Assembly (NCBI RefSeq): GCF_004684095.1
Contig: NZ_SRII01000003.1
Span: 62,001 to 126,000, forward strand
From: Hymenobacter sp. UV11
Lineage (GTDB): Bacteria; Bacteroidota; Bacteroidia; Cytophagales; Hymenobacteraceae
DNA: 64,000 nucleotides
Direction of reading: 5' to 3'
Shown here: positions 38,191 through 47,604 of the stretch, piece by piece
Numbering within the stretch: the first letter of the stretch is position 1
Layout of the letters: the number at the start of each line of letters is the position of its first letter
Translations under genes and position numbers: made by a program
The notes under the pieces: model-generated
What the model saw: the letters and a program-made list of their open reading frames with translations, nothing else
What the model was told of the DNA's origin: nothing
Database searches by the model: none

Positions 38191-39316
38191 TCAGCGCCAG
38201 CTGCGCGGCGCGCTCGTAACAGGCCTCGTAGAGCGGCACGATGTTGTCCACGGCAAACTCTTCGGCGCGGGCGCGGGCGGCGGCTTTAAAGCGGGGTAGG
38301 TTGGCGTCGTCGAGCACGTAGAGGGCATTTTTGACCATGTCGTCGATGTCGCCGATGTTGCTGAGGGTGCCGGTTACGCCGTCCACGTTCAGCTCGGGGA
38401 TGCCGCCGGCGTTGGTGCTCACTACGGGCATTTCGCAGGCCATGGCTTCGAGCGCGGCGAGGCCAAAGCTCTCATTCTCAGAGGGCATGAGGAACAAGTC
38501 GCCCACGCTGAGGACTTCCTCCACGGCTTCGAGCTTGCCCAGGAAGCGCACGTCGCGCTGGCAGTCGAGGTCGCGGGCCAGCTTCTCCATGCGCGAGCGG
38601 TCGGGGCCGTCGCCCACCAGCAGCAGCTTGGCCGGAATGACCTTGCGCACCCCGCAGAAGATGCGCAGCACGTCTTCGACCCGCTTCACCGCCCGGAAAT
38701 TGCTGGTGTGGATGAGCAGCTTTTCGCCCTCGGGCGCAATGGCGGCCCGGAAGTGGCTCTTATCCTGCTTCTTAAAGCGCTTGAGGTCGATGAAATTGGG
38801 GATGACCTCAATCTTGCGCTCCACGGGAAAATACTCGTAGGTTTCGCGGCGCAAATCGGCCGACACGGCCGTGACGCCGTCGCTCTCGTTGATGCTGAAC
38901 GTAACCACCGGCTCATAGCTGGCATCCTTGCCCACGAGCGTGATGTCGGTGCCGTGCAGGGTCGTGACCACTGGCACCGTGATGCCCCGCGAGCGCAGAA
39001 TCTGCTTGGCTAGGTATGCGGCCGAGGCGTGCGGAATGGCGTAGTGAACGTGCAGTACATCAAGCTTTTCGTTCTGCACAATATCTACCATCTTGCTGGC
39101 CAGCGCCGACTCGTAGGGCGGAAACTGGAAGAGCGGATACGTGGGCACGTACACTTCGTGGTAGAAGACGTTCTCGTTGAAAAAGTCGAGCCGCACCGGC
39201 TGGCTGTAGGTGATAAAATGGACCTTGTGACCGCGTTGGGCCAGGGCCTTGCCCAGCTCGGTGGCAACCACGCCGGAGCCGCCAAAGGTGGGGTAGCAAA
39301 CAATGCCGATGTTCAT
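38180..39316 (-). CDS. bshA: N-acetyl-alpha-D-glucosaminyl L-malate synthase (bacillithiol pathway)
   Basis: 378 residues with the BshA start MNIGIVCYPTFGGSGVVATE, then LHVHYAIPHASAAYLA, TTLHGTDITLVG, LIHTSNFRAVKRVEDVL, VGDGPDRSRMEKL and the E-x7-E donor motif SENESFGLAALEAM. It is a GT4 enzyme that joins UDP-GlcNAc to L-malate in the first step of bacillithiol synthesis. BshB and BshC are not in the window. The end overlaps the palindrome. Confidence 0.94.
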   Translation of the reverse strand: MNIGIVCYPTFGGSGVVATELGKALAQRGHKVHFITYSQPVRLDFFNENVFYHEVYVPTYPLFQFPPYESALASKMVDIVQNEKLDVLHVHYAIPHASAAYLAKQILRSRGITVPVVTTLHGTDITLVGKDASYEPVVTFSINESDGVTAVSADLRRETYEYFPVERKIEVIPNFIDLKRFKKQDKSHFRAAIAPEGEKLLIHTSNFRAVKRVEDVLRIFCGVRKVIPAKLLLVGDGPDRSRMEKLARDLDCQRDVRFLGKLEAVEEVLSVGDLFLMPSENESFGLAALEAMACEMPVVSTNAGGIPELNVDGVTGTLSNIGDIDDMVKNALYVLDDANLPRFKAAARARAEEFAVDNIVPLYEACYERAAQLALSVR

Positions 39317-39451
39317 GTGAGAAGAATAGGGGGGCGAGGGGCTAACCAGAATACGCGGCGGAGGTTTGGCCGCAACCTCGCCCGGCTAGTTGGTGACTTT
39401 ACGCGGAGCGGGTGCGCAAAAGGCTCCGTGAGCCAAACGGAGGCTGCCGCG

Positions 39452-39459
39452 TAGCTTTG
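39452..39459 (+). promoter_or_regulatory. Candidate -7 box TAGCTTTG
   Basis: TAnnTTTG match 26 bases before the ATG of the DUF885 gene at 39486. Close enough to make a short leader. No clear -33 TTG. Confidence 0.45.
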
Positions 39460-39485
39460 GGTTGCTATTTATTCTTGATTTGTTA

Positions 39486-41276
39486 ATGAAGCATATTTTA
39501 CTGGCAGGTTGCCTGGTGGCCGGGCTGGCCCTACCCACCCTAGCGCAGCCCACGCGCGCCAAAGCGCCCACCGCCAGGCCAGTAGGCTCTTCGCCGCTGG
39601 CGGCACTGTTTACGAATTATTGGGAAGAGCAGGCCCGCCTGTACCCGCTGCAAGCCACCGCGCAGGGTGATAACCGCTACAACGACCAGCTGCCCAACTC
39701 TGGTACCGTGGCGTTTCGGCACTTGCAGCGCAGCCTCTACGAGCGCTACCGCGACCAGCTGGCGCGGATTGACCGCAGCCGACTGACGGCCGCTGACCAG
39801 ACCAGCTACGACGTGTTTCAGTACGAAATGACGAGCCGGCTGGCCAGCCTGAAGCAGCCCACCTGGACGATGCCGTTCACGCAGTTCAGCGGGCTGCCCA
39901 TCGAACTGGCGCAGCTGGGCGCGGGCACCGGCGCGCAGCCGTTTAAAACGGTGCCGGACTACGACAACTGGCTGGCCCGCGTGCGGCAGTTTCCGGTGTG
40001 GGCCGATACGGCGATGGCCGACTTCCGCCAGGGTATGCGGCGGGGGGTAGTACTACCCAAGGTATTGGTGCAGAAAATGATGCCGCAGCTGGAAGCGCTG
40101 GCCGTGGCTGAGCCCGAGCAGAGTGTTTTTTACGGCCCTGTCAAGCTGCTGCCAGCCACGTTTTCGGCCGCCGACAAGCAGCGGCTGACTGCCGCCTACG
40201 CGGCCGCTATCCACACCCAACTGGTGCCGACCTACCGCAAGTTGGCAGCTTTTCTGCGCGATGAGTACCTGCCCGCTGCCCGCACCAGCACCGGTATCGC
40301 AGCCGTGCCCGGCGGGGCCGATATGTACGCCACCGCCGTGGCCTACTGGACCACCACGACCCGCACGCCGGAGGAAATCTACCAGACTGGCCTCTCTGAA
40401 GTGGCCCGCATCAAGGGCGAGATGGAGCAGGTGCGCGGGCAAATTGGCTACTCAGGCACCTTGTCCGAGCTGTTGGCTTCGCTTTCGACCGACCCCAAAT
40501 TTCGGCCTTACAAAACACCCGAGGACGTGCTCAATGGCTTTCGCGCTATTCAGGGGCGGGTCGAGCCGGGCCTACCCCGCCTGTTTGGGCGTATGCCCAA
40601 GACGGCGTTTGAGATTAGGCAGACGGAGGCGTTTCGCGCGGCTTCGGCCAGCGCGCAGTACAACCGCGGCGCGGCCGATGGCTCGCGGCCGGGCATTTTC
40701 TACGTGCCTATTCTTGACGCCACCAAGTTTAAGACGCCGGGCATGGAGTCGCTGTTTTTGCACGAGGCCATTCCGGGCCACCACTTCCAGGTATCGCTGC
40801 AGCAGGAGAATACGAATCTGCCCAAGTTTCAGCGGTTTGCGTTTTACTCGGCTTTCAGCGAAGGCTGGGCGCTGTACACCGAAAGTCTGGGCAAGGAGCT
40901 GGGCATGTACACCGACCCCTACCAGTACCTGGGCGCGCTGAGCGCCGAGATGCACCGCGCCATCCGGCTGGTGGTGGATGTGGGTATGCACGCCAAGGGC
41001 CTCACCCGTGAGCAGGCTATCGAGTACATGCTGGCCAACGAGGCTACGACCGAGCCGGGCGCCACCGCCGAAATCGAGCGCTACATGGCCTGGCCCGGTC
41101 AGGCGCTGGCCTACAAAACCGGCCAGCTTAAGATTCGGGAGCTGCGCACGCGCTACGAAAAGCAGCTCGGGCCGAAGTTCTCACTGAAGGCTTTTCACGA
41201 TGAATTATTGCTCGACGGGGCCATGCCGCTGGCCGTGCTGGAGCAAAGAATGGATGCCTGGGCGGCCAGGCAATAG
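39486..41276 (+). CDS. Exported DUF885-family zinc-peptidase-like protein
   Basis: 596 residues from the ATG at 39486. Signal peptide LLAGCLVAGLALPTLAQ. The family-defining HEAIPGHHFQ (HExxxH-like zinc site) is followed by FYSAFSEGWALYTESLG and a later ANEATTEPGA.AEIERYM. DUF885 proteins are predicted metallopeptidases; they occur in the periplasm of Bacteroidota. It is the first of a row of exported hydrolases in this region. A palindrome begins 1 base after the stop. Confidence 0.85.
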   Translation: MKHILLAGCLVAGLALPTLAQPTRAKAPTARPVGSSPLAALFTNYWEEQARLYPLQATAQGDNRYNDQLPNSGTVAFRHLQRSLYERYRDQLARIDRSRLTAADQTSYDVFQYEMTSRLASLKQPTWTMPFTQFSGLPIELAQLGAGTGAQPFKTVPDYDNWLARVRQFPVWADTAMADFRQGMRRGVVLPKVLVQKMMPQLEALAVAEPEQSVFYGPVKLLPATFSAADKQRLTAAYAAAIHTQLVPTYRKLAAFLRDEYLPAARTSTGIAAVPGGADMYATAVAYWTTTTRTPEEIYQTGLSEVARIKGEMEQVRGQIGYSGTLSELLASLSTDPKFRPYKTPEDVLNGFRAIQGRVEPGLPRLFGRMPKTAFEIRQTEAFRAASASAQYNRGAADGSRPGIFYVPILDATKFKTPGMESLFLHEAIPGHHFQVSLQQENTNLPKFQRFAFYSAFSEGWALYTESLGKELGMYTDPYQYLGALSAEMHRAIRLVVDVGMHAKGLTREQAIEYMLANEATTEPGATAEIERYMAWPGQALAYKTGQLKIRELRTRYEKQLGPKFSLKAFHDELLLDGAMPLAVLEQRMDAWAARQ

Positions 41277-41277
41277 C

Positions 41278-41367
41278 GCGCAGAGTTTCGCGGAGTTGGC
41301 AGAGTTTCGCGGAGCTTTTAGTAAATAATACTTTGTGAAACTCTGCCAACTCCGCGAAACTCTGCGC
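41278..41367. repeat. 31-base perfect inverted repeat with an internal direct repeat
   Basis: Arms 41278-41308 and 41337-41367 are exact complements. Within an arm the word GCAGAGTTTCGCGGAG begins a repeat that starts again 19 bases later. It occupies the gap between the DUF885 and M28 genes. Confidence 0.85.
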
Positions 41368-41393
41368 TAAAGAACCATCAACCACTAACACAC

Positions 41394-42884
41394 ATGAAAC
41401 ATAAATTCTCCCTGCTCGCCGCCCTGGTGCTGAGCCTGCCGCTGGCCGGCCAGGCGCAGAAAAAGGCGCCTACCCCCTCCGCTGGCGCCAACGCCGAAAG
41501 CGCCATCAAGGAAGCCGACATCAAGCGCGACCTGTTTGCGCTGGCCGACGACCATTTTCGGGGCCGCGAGGGCGGCACGCTCGACGAGCTGAAAGCCTCC
41601 GTGTGGCTCGCCGACCAGATTCGGGCCACCGGTATGCTGCCGGCCGGCGACGATGGCACCTACTTCCAGTGGTTCCATTTGCAGCGCACCCGCCTCACCA
41701 AGGCCAGCACGCTGCGCATCGGCACGCACGAAATCAAGCTGGACCAAGACGGCTCGGTGGTGGCGCCCACCAACGCCAGCATCAATGCCCCGCTGGTGTA
41801 CGTGGGCACTGGCTCGCCCGCCGAGCTGGCCAAAGTGGACATCAAAGGCAAGGCCGTGGCCGTGCAGATTAGCGGCGCGCCTACCGACGGCATCAGCTAC
41901 CGGCGCTACGTGTTTGGCAAGTTTGCCGGGCAGGCCGGCGAGCTGACCAAGGCCGGCGCGGTGGCGGTAGTGTTTGTGTCGGATGCGCCCTCACAGGCTG
42001 TCTACGACCACTGGAGCCACGTTTTTGAGCGCGGCCGCTACAGCCTGCCCGGCGCGGCCAGCACCAAGGTGATGAATACGCCGCCCGTGATGTGGCTGCC
42101 AATGAGCGCTGCCAGCTGGGTGCAGCAGGCGGCTGGCCAGCAGCTCGTCGCCGACCTGAAGGTGGAGAGCTTCCAGTACCCGTCGGTCAATATCGTGGCC
42201 AAAATGCCCGGCACCGACGCCCAGCTGAAGAAGGAATACGTGCTCTTCAGCACCCACCAGGACCACGACGGCGTGCGTGCGCCCATCGCCGGCGACTCCA
42301 TCTACAACGGGGCCGACGACAATGCCACCGGCTGCGCCGCCTTACTGGCCATTATGCGGGCCTTCAAGCAGAAGCCGGCCCGCCGCTCGGCGCTGTTCGT
42401 GTACCAGGGCTCGGAGGAGCGTGGGCTGATTGGCTCGACCTACTTTTCGGCCCACCCCACCGTGCCACAGTCGTCCATTGTGGCCGTGCTTAATGCTGAG
42501 ATGATGGGCCGTAACGCCCCCGACTCGGCCGCCCTGCTGGGCTCGACCCCGCCGCACCTGAACTCGTCGGACCTCGTGAAAACGGCCCTGGCGGCCAACC
42601 AGGCCGGCCCCAAGTTCAAGCTCGATACCGAGTGGGACAAGGCTACCCACCCCGAGGGCTGGTACTTCCGCTCCGACCACCTACCGTATGCCCGCCTGGG
42701 CATCCCGGCCATTATGTACACCTCGCTGCTGCACGTGGACTACCACACGCCCCGCGACGAGGCCAAGCGCATCGACTACAATAAGCTGCTGCACATGACG
42801 CAGTGGATGTACCTCACCGGCTGGGCCGTGGCCAACCGCACCGCGCCGCCCGCCCGCGAGCCCGGCTTCAAGCTGGAGCGATAG
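41394..42884 (+). CDS. Exported M28-family metallopeptidase with PA domain
   Basis: 496 residues with signal peptide LLAALVLSLPLAGQAQ and a Pro/Ala linker. A PA-like insertion (~110-245) precedes the M28 core. Metal ligands are visible: STHQDHDG (His-x-Asp), NGADDNATGCAALL (bridging Asp), QGSEERGLIGS (catalytic and metal Glu), LNAEMMGRN (Asp replaced by Glu) and HVDYHTPRDE (His). It should be a periplasmic or surface aminopeptidase. A terminator follows. Confidence 0.9.
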   Translation: MKHKFSLLAALVLSLPLAGQAQKKAPTPSAGANAESAIKEADIKRDLFALADDHFRGREGGTLDELKASVWLADQIRATGMLPAGDDGTYFQWFHLQRTRLTKASTLRIGTHEIKLDQDGSVVAPTNASINAPLVYVGTGSPAELAKVDIKGKAVAVQISGAPTDGISYRRYVFGKFAGQAGELTKAGAVAVVFVSDAPSQAVYDHWSHVFERGRYSLPGAASTKVMNTPPVMWLPMSAASWVQQAAGQQLVADLKVESFQYPSVNIVAKMPGTDAQLKKEYVLFSTHQDHDGVRAPIAGDSIYNGADDNATGCAALLAIMRAFKQKPARRSALFVYQGSEERGLIGSTYFSAHPTVPQSSIVAVLNAEMMGRNAPDSAALLGSTPPHLNSSDLVKTALAANQAGPKFKLDTEWDKATHPEGWYFRSDHLPYARLGIPAIMYTSLLHVDYHTPRDEAKRIDYNKLLHMTQWMYLTGWAVANRTAPPAREPGFKLER

Positions 42885-42905
42885 GGTAGGGCCTTTTTGG
42901 CAACT

Positions 42906-42953
42906 AAAAGCGTCTATAAAACAAGTATAATTACTTGTTTTATAGACGCTTTT
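42906..42953. terminator. Terminator hairpin after the M28 gene
   Basis: 22-base perfect stem starting AAAAGCGTCTATAAAACAAG with a TAAT loop and TTTT at the end of the right arm. Strikingly AT-rich for this region. It works for either strand. Confidence 0.8.
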
Positions 42954-43036
42954 GCTTTTGATAATTATGCACTGACTTTATTTGCGACCATCAAATCAAG
43001 TAATTAATGTAACCCGCTTACTCACCCGCTCTTCTG

Positions 43037-44350
43037 ATGAAAATAAGATTTTTTGCACTGCTGCTTTTGACTGCGATGTGGCACCCGGCAGCTCAAGCGC
43101 AGTCGCCCGCGCCTACCCCCTCCGCTCCGCTCGACGTGGCCGCCGTGGATGCCGTGGTGGCCCGCACTCTTAAGGCCTTCGACGTGCCGGGCATCGCCGT
43201 GGCCGTAGTCAAGGACGGGCAAGTGGTGATGGCCAAAGGCTACGGCGTCAGCTCCTTGGCTACCAAAGCGCCGGTGGATGCCAACACGCTATTTGGCATC
43301 GCCTCCAACAGCAAGGCCTTCACCACGGCCGCGTTGGGCTTGCTGGTAGATGAGGGTAAGCTGCGCTGGGACGACAAGGTGACTGACTACATTCCTGAGT
43401 TCAAGCTGTATGACCCCTACGTGACGGCCGAGTTCACCGTGCGCGACCTACTCACGCACCGCAGCGGCCTGGGTCTGGGAGCCGGGGATTTGATGCAGTT
43501 CCCGGACTCGACCGATTTTACCGTGAAGGATGTGATTCACAACCTGCGCTATTTCAAACCTGTGTCTTCGTTTCGCAGCAAGTTCGACTACGACAATAAT
43601 CTCTACATCGTGGCCGGCGAAGTGGTGGCGCGCATTTCGGGCCAGCCCTGGACGGAATTCGTGGAAGCCCGCCTGCTCAAGCCGTTGGGCATGAGCCGCA
43701 CGGCCACCAGCTTTGCCCGCCTACCTGACCCGACTAATGTTATCGACGGGCACGGGCCAGTGGACGGTAAGGTGCAGGTGATTCGCCGTGATTTGGGAAC
43801 GGTGGCTCTGCCGGCCGGCGGCATCTACAGCAGCGTGAATGATATGAGTAAGTGGGCCCTGATGCTGCTGGGCGGGCCGGGTGCGCCCGCGCCGCTGCTG
43901 AAACCCCGAACGCAGTGGGAAATCTGGTCGCCCCAAACTATCCTGCCCGTGGGCCCTGGCCCATCGCCCTACAATACGCATTTCTCGGCCTACGGCCTGG
44001 GTTGGTTCATGAATGACGCGCGGGGCTACAAGGTGTTGTCGCACACGGGCGGCGAAATTGGCATGGTGACTAAGGTGCAGCTGGTGCCCGAGTTACACCT
44101 GGGCATTATCGTGCTCACCAACCAAGAGGAAGGCTTGGCGTTCACGGCCGTTTCGGCCCACATTCTGGACCATTACCTGAGCGTGACCGGCCAGGACCGG
44201 GTGCAGGAAATGCTCGGCTACCGCCAGGCGGGCACGAGCAAAACCGATAAAATCATCGCTGCCGCCTGGCAGCAAGTAGCCCTGGCCCAGAAAGCCGCCC
44301 CCAAAAAACCGGACTACACCGCCTATGTGGGTCGCTATCACGATGCTTAG
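43037..44350 (+). CDS. Exported serine hydrolase (class C beta-lactamase fold), shortened by an in-frame TAG
   Basis: 437 residues with signal peptide FFALLLLTAMWHPAAQAQ. The SxxK motif is Ser90-Lys93 (GIASNSKAF), the Tyr motif is near FDYDNNLYIV and HTGGEIGM is the third motif. Such enzymes are D-alanyl peptidases or esterases rather than true lactamases. The frame stops at TAG (44348-44350) just before the usual C-terminal DUF3471-type domain, whose codons continue in the same frame. This may be a real truncation, read-through or an error. The catalytic domain itself is complete. Confidence 0.85.
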   Translation: MKIRFFALLLLTAMWHPAAQAQSPAPTPSAPLDVAAVDAVVARTLKAFDVPGIAVAVVKDGQVVMAKGYGVSSLATKAPVDANTLFGIASNSKAFTTAALGLLVDEGKLRWDDKVTDYIPEFKLYDPYVTAEFTVRDLLTHRSGLGLGAGDLMQFPDSTDFTVKDVIHNLRYFKPVSSFRSKFDYDNNLYIVAGEVVARISGQPWTEFVEARLLKPLGMSRTATSFARLPDPTNVIDGHGPVDGKVQVIRRDLGTVALPAGGIYSSVNDMSKWALMLLGGPGAPAPLLKPRTQWEIWSPQTILPVGPGPSPYNTHFSAYGLGWFMNDARGYKVLSHTGGEIGMVTKVQLVPELHLGIIVLTNQEEGLAFTAVSAHILDHYLSVTGQDRVQEMLGYRQAGTSKTDKIIAAAWQQVALAQKAAPKKPDYTAYVGRYHDA

Positions 44351-44614
44351 CTGGGCGATGTGAACGTGTACGCGCAGCACAATCAATTGTGGATGAAGGC
44401 TGTGCGCGCGCCACGCCTGGTAGGCCAACTGCTGCCTTACCGCGGCAACACCTACGCCGTGCGCTGGAAGGCCCGCAGCATGAACGCCGACGCCTTCGCC
44501 GCCTTCACCCTCGACGAGGGGGGTAGGGCGGCCAGCATCAAGATGAAGCCGATTTCGCCGGCCACCGATTTCAGCTACGACTTTCAGGACCTGGACTTGC
44601 AGCGGGCCGAGTAG
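44351..44614 (+). pseudogene. Detached C-terminal DUF3471-like domain of the preceding serine hydrolase
   Basis: In the same frame after the TAG it reads LGDVNVYAQHNQLWMKAVR, followed later by IKMKPISPATDFSYDFQDLD and a normal stop. This is the usual closing domain of this enzyme family. The TAG replaces what is commonly Trp in YxGxYxDAWLGDV (TGG to TAG, one base). No ATG or convincing start is present, so the domain is made only by read-through. Confidence 0.75.
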
Positions 44615-44629
44615 GCTGCGTGGTACTTA

Positions 44630-44677
44630 CCACCCGGCAGTAGCGCGAACTACAAAGTTCGCGCTACTGCCGGGTGG
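44630..44677. repeat. REP-like element, family D: 22-base perfect hairpin
   Basis: Arms 44630-44651 and 44656-44677 with an ACAA loop. The core GTAGCGCGAACT with AGTTCGCGCTAC is shared with the element at 34357. It follows the broken serine hydrolase and ends 3 bases before a -7 box. Confidence 0.88.
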
Positions 44678-44679
44678 GC

Positions 44680-44687
44680 TATTTTTG
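44680..44687 (+). promoter_or_regulatory. Candidate -7 box TATTTTTG
   Basis: TAnnTTTG match immediately after the family D hairpin, 111 bases before the M1 start, so the leader would be long. Confidence 0.35.
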
Positions 44688-44797
44688 CGGGCTGGCTTGC
44701 AGCGTCGAGCCAAATTTTGCGTTAGTAGCAGGCGCGGCGCGTTTTCAACTGAAAACGGCCCGTACGCTTCACCAGCGCCACATTTTAGCCTGTTTTT

Positions 44798-46690
44798 TTG
44801 AAATCCCTACCCCTCCTTTGCCGCTTGCCGCTGCTGTGGCTGCTGGCGCTTACCTACTCGGCCAGCCAGGCGCAGACGGCCCTGCCCATGCCCCGCAACC
44901 TGCGGGCCACCTACGCCAAGGGCACCCGCGCGCCCGATGGCCGCCCCGGCCCGCACTACTGGCAAAACACGGCCGACTATACCCTGCAAATTGAGTTCAA
45001 CCCCGCCTCGCGCAAGCTCGACGGCACGGTGAAGGTGGTGTACCAAAACAACAGCCCCGATGAGCTGCGTGAGCTGTGGTTCAAGCTTTACCCCAACCTC
45101 TACCAGGCGGGTGCGCCGCGCTCGACCAAGTTTCGGGCCGAGGATATCGGGGCGGGAGTCACGATTGAGAAGCTGAGCATTGCCGGCCAGCCGCAGGCCG
45201 TGAAGTCGCTGGCCATCGACAACACCAACATGGTGGTCCCGCTGGCGCAGCCGCTCGGGCCTGGCCAGTCGGTGGAGGTGAGCATCGCCTATTCGTACGT
45301 GCTGAACGAGGGCTCGCACCAGCGCACGGGCGAGATTGAGCCGGGCGCGGCGTTCATCGCCTACTTCTTTCCGCGCATCGCCGTGTACGATGACATTGAT
45401 GGTTGGAACAAGACACCGTACACCGGCGGGCCGGAGTTTTACAACGACTTCTGCCACTTCTCGGTCGATATCACCATGCCCCACAACTACGTGGTGTGGG
45501 CCACCGGCGACCTTACCAACGCCAGCCAGGTGCTCACCAAAAAGTACGTGAGCCGCCTGCACGAGGCCAGCACCAAAGACGGTATCGTGAGCATCATCGA
45601 CAGCACCGACCTGCGGCGGCGCGACTACTCGGTGGGCCGCGGCGACCTGACCTGGCACTTCGACGCGCGCGACGTAACGGACTTTGCCTTTGCGACTTCC
45701 GAGCACTACGTGTGGCAGTCGAGCAGCCTCGTGGTGGACCCCGCCACCAAGCGCCGCACCCGCGTCGATGCCGTGTACAACACCCGGCACCGCGACTACC
45801 TCGACGTGATTGAGCTGGCCCGCCGCACGGTGCAGGCCATGAGTTACACCTTCCCGAAGTGGCCCTACCCCTACGCCCACGAAACGGTATTCGACGGCCT
45901 CGACCAGATGGAGTACCCGATGATGGTGAACGACAACCCCTCGCCCAACCGCGAAGCGGCCATCACGCTCACCGACCACGAGATTTTTCACACAATGTTC
46001 CCGTTTTACATGGGCATCAACGAGACGAAATACGGCTGGATGGACGAGGGCTGGGCCACCATCGGCGAGTGGATTATCTCGCCCCTCATTCAGCCCGGCC
46101 TCGTCGACGACTACGGCATGGTGCCCTACGCCCGCGCCGCCGACACCGAGGACGACCTGCCCATCGTGACCCTCACGACTCAGCAAACCGGCGCGCCGTT
46201 CTTCCTCAACTCCTACCCCAAGCCGGGGCTGGGGTATCTGTACGTGAAGGACTTGCTAGGCGAGGAGCTGTTTACCAAGGCTTTGCATACCTACATCCGC
46301 ACCTGGCACGGCAAGCACCCGATGCCCTACGACTTCTTCTACTCGATGAACGCCGGGGCGGGCCAGAACCTCGACTGGTTCTGGCAGCGCTGGTTTTTCG
46401 ACGCGGGCTACCCCGACCTGGCCATCACGAGCGTAGTGCGCCCCGCCGATAAGCCCGCCCAGATTACGGTGACCGCCAAGGGCAGCAAGCCCGTGCCCGT
46501 GGACCTGACCGTGACCTTCGACAACGGCACGGAGGAGAAAATCCACCGCACCATTGCCGTGTGGCAGGACGGCGCCAAGAGTGTGACGGTGCCCGTGCGC
46601 AACGGCCGCACTATCAAGCAAGTGACGCTGGGCAGCCTCTACGTGCCCGACAGCTACCCGGCCGACAACGTGTGGACGGCGCCGCAGTAG
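44798..46690 (+). CDS. Exported M1-family metallopeptidase
   Basis: 630 residues from a TTG at 44798 that gives a good signal peptide (LPLLCRLPLLWLLALTYSAS). The M1 exopeptidase-like strip is QMEYPMMV at 370-377, followed by the zinc motif HEIFH at 394-398 and the Glu ligand in MDEGW (Glu417). The C-terminal segment has a beta-domain (ITVTAKGSKPVPVDLTVTF) as in Bacteroidota M1 proteins. GxMEN is altered to xMEYP. It should cleave N-terminal residues of peptides outside the cytoplasm. Confidence 0.88.
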   Translation: MKSLPLLCRLPLLWLLALTYSASQAQTALPMPRNLRATYAKGTRAPDGRPGPHYWQNTADYTLQIEFNPASRKLDGTVKVVYQNNSPDELRELWFKLYPNLYQAGAPRSTKFRAEDIGAGVTIEKLSIAGQPQAVKSLAIDNTNMVVPLAQPLGPGQSVEVSIAYSYVLNEGSHQRTGEIEPGAAFIAYFFPRIAVYDDIDGWNKTPYTGGPEFYNDFCHFSVDITMPHNYVVWATGDLTNASQVLTKKYVSRLHEASTKDGIVSIIDSTDLRRRDYSVGRGDLTWHFDARDVTDFAFATSEHYVWQSSSLVVDPATKRRTRVDAVYNTRHRDYLDVIELARRTVQAMSYTFPKWPYPYAHETVFDGLDQMEYPMMVNDNPSPNREAAITLTDHEIFHTMFPFYMGINETKYGWMDEGWATIGEWIISPLIQPGLVDDYGMVPYARAADTEDDLPIVTLTTQQTGAPFFLNSYPKPGLGYLYVKDLLGEELFTKALHTYIRTWHGKHPMPYDFFYSMNAGAGQNLDWFWQRWFFDAGYPDLAITSVVRPADKPAQITVTAKGSKPVPVDLTVTFDNGTEEKIHRTIAVWQDGAKSVTVPVRNGRTIKQVTLGSLYVPDSYPADNVWTAPQ

Positions 46691-46791
46691 CGTAAGCGGG
46701 GAATTCGCTACATTTACCAACTTCTTCACTCACTGGCTGGTAGCTTGGCAGTCTCCGACTGCGGGCGTGGCCAGCCTACCCCCTTCTTTTT

Positions 46792-47583
46792 ATGCGATTT
46801 GCCTCTCAGTTGCTCGGATTCTCTTTAGCTGTCATGGGCAGCGGCTGGTTGGCGAGCTGCTCCGAAAACAAGACCGCTGAAACTACTGCCGCAGTCAGGG
46901 GCCCCGAACCGGCTTCCGACCCCAAGGCTGTGGCCATTGCCGACCGGGTTATGAAGGAAATGGGGGGTAAGGATGGCTGGGACAAAACCCGCTACCTGGC
47001 CTGGGATTTTTTCGGCAATCAGTACCAGATTTGGGACAAGAAAACCGGCGATTTCCACTGGGAAAAAGATACGCTGGTTGCCAACTACAACCTCAACAGC
47101 AAGCAGGGCCACGTGTACAGCCGCGGCAAAGACGTGTCGGCCACGCCGGCCGGCAAGGAGGTGCTCGACAAACTCACGCCCATTTGGATTAACAATTCCT
47201 ACTGGCTGGTGATGCCCTTCAAGCTCGAAGACCCCGGTGTGACTCTCAAGTACTTAGGCGAAGGCAAAACGATGGATGGCGCCGCCACCGACCGCCTGCA
47301 AATGACCTTCAACAAGGTGGGCGTGACGCCCGACAACCGCTACGAGGTGCTGGTGAACCGCAACACCGGCTTGATCGATGAGTGGGCCTACTTCCCCAAA
47401 GCGTCGGACGCGGAGCCGGCCTTCCGCCGCCGCTGGAACGAGTATAACCGTCACGGCGAAATTCTACTGGCTTCGGGCCGTAGCGAAGCCGACAAGCCCT
47501 CCCGCTTCGAGTACGTAACGGCCGCGCAAACCGTGCCTGAGGGCGTAATGACGAGCGCTACCCCTGTAGCGAAACTGAAATAG
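46792..47583 (+). CDS. Lipoprotein of unknown function (DUF6503-like)
   Basis: 263 residues with a lipobox-like end of the signal (GSGWLASC, Cys24), so likely an outer-membrane-associated lipoprotein. The mature part is a beta-rich domain: YLAWDFFGNQYQIWDKKTGDF, then a WYW-type strand LTPIWINNSYWLVMPFKL, then RLQMTFNKVGVTPDNRYEV. I recognise it from Bacteroidota but no activity is known. The fold may be a lipid- or ligand-binding barrel. A TACCCCC word ends 18 bases before the start codon. Confidence 0.7.
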   Translation: MRFASQLLGFSLAVMGSGWLASCSENKTAETTAAVRGPEPASDPKAVAIADRVMKEMGGKDGWDKTRYLAWDFFGNQYQIWDKKTGDFHWEKDTLVANYNLNSKQGHVYSRGKDVSATPAGKEVLDKLTPIWINNSYWLVMPFKLEDPGVTLKYLGEGKTMDGAATDRLQMTFNKVGVTPDNRYEVLVNRNTGLIDEWAYFPKASDAEPAFRRRWNEYNRHGEILLASGRSEADKPSRFEYVTAAQTVPEGVMTSATPVAKLK

Positions 47584-47604
47584 CGCTCGTCTGAATAACT
47601 TGGT

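Noticed and set aside
44807..46186. 459-codon open frame on the minus strand
   Set aside because: It lies wholly opposite the M1 peptidase, with low-complexity His/Val/Gly-rich translation typical of antisense frames in high-GC genes.
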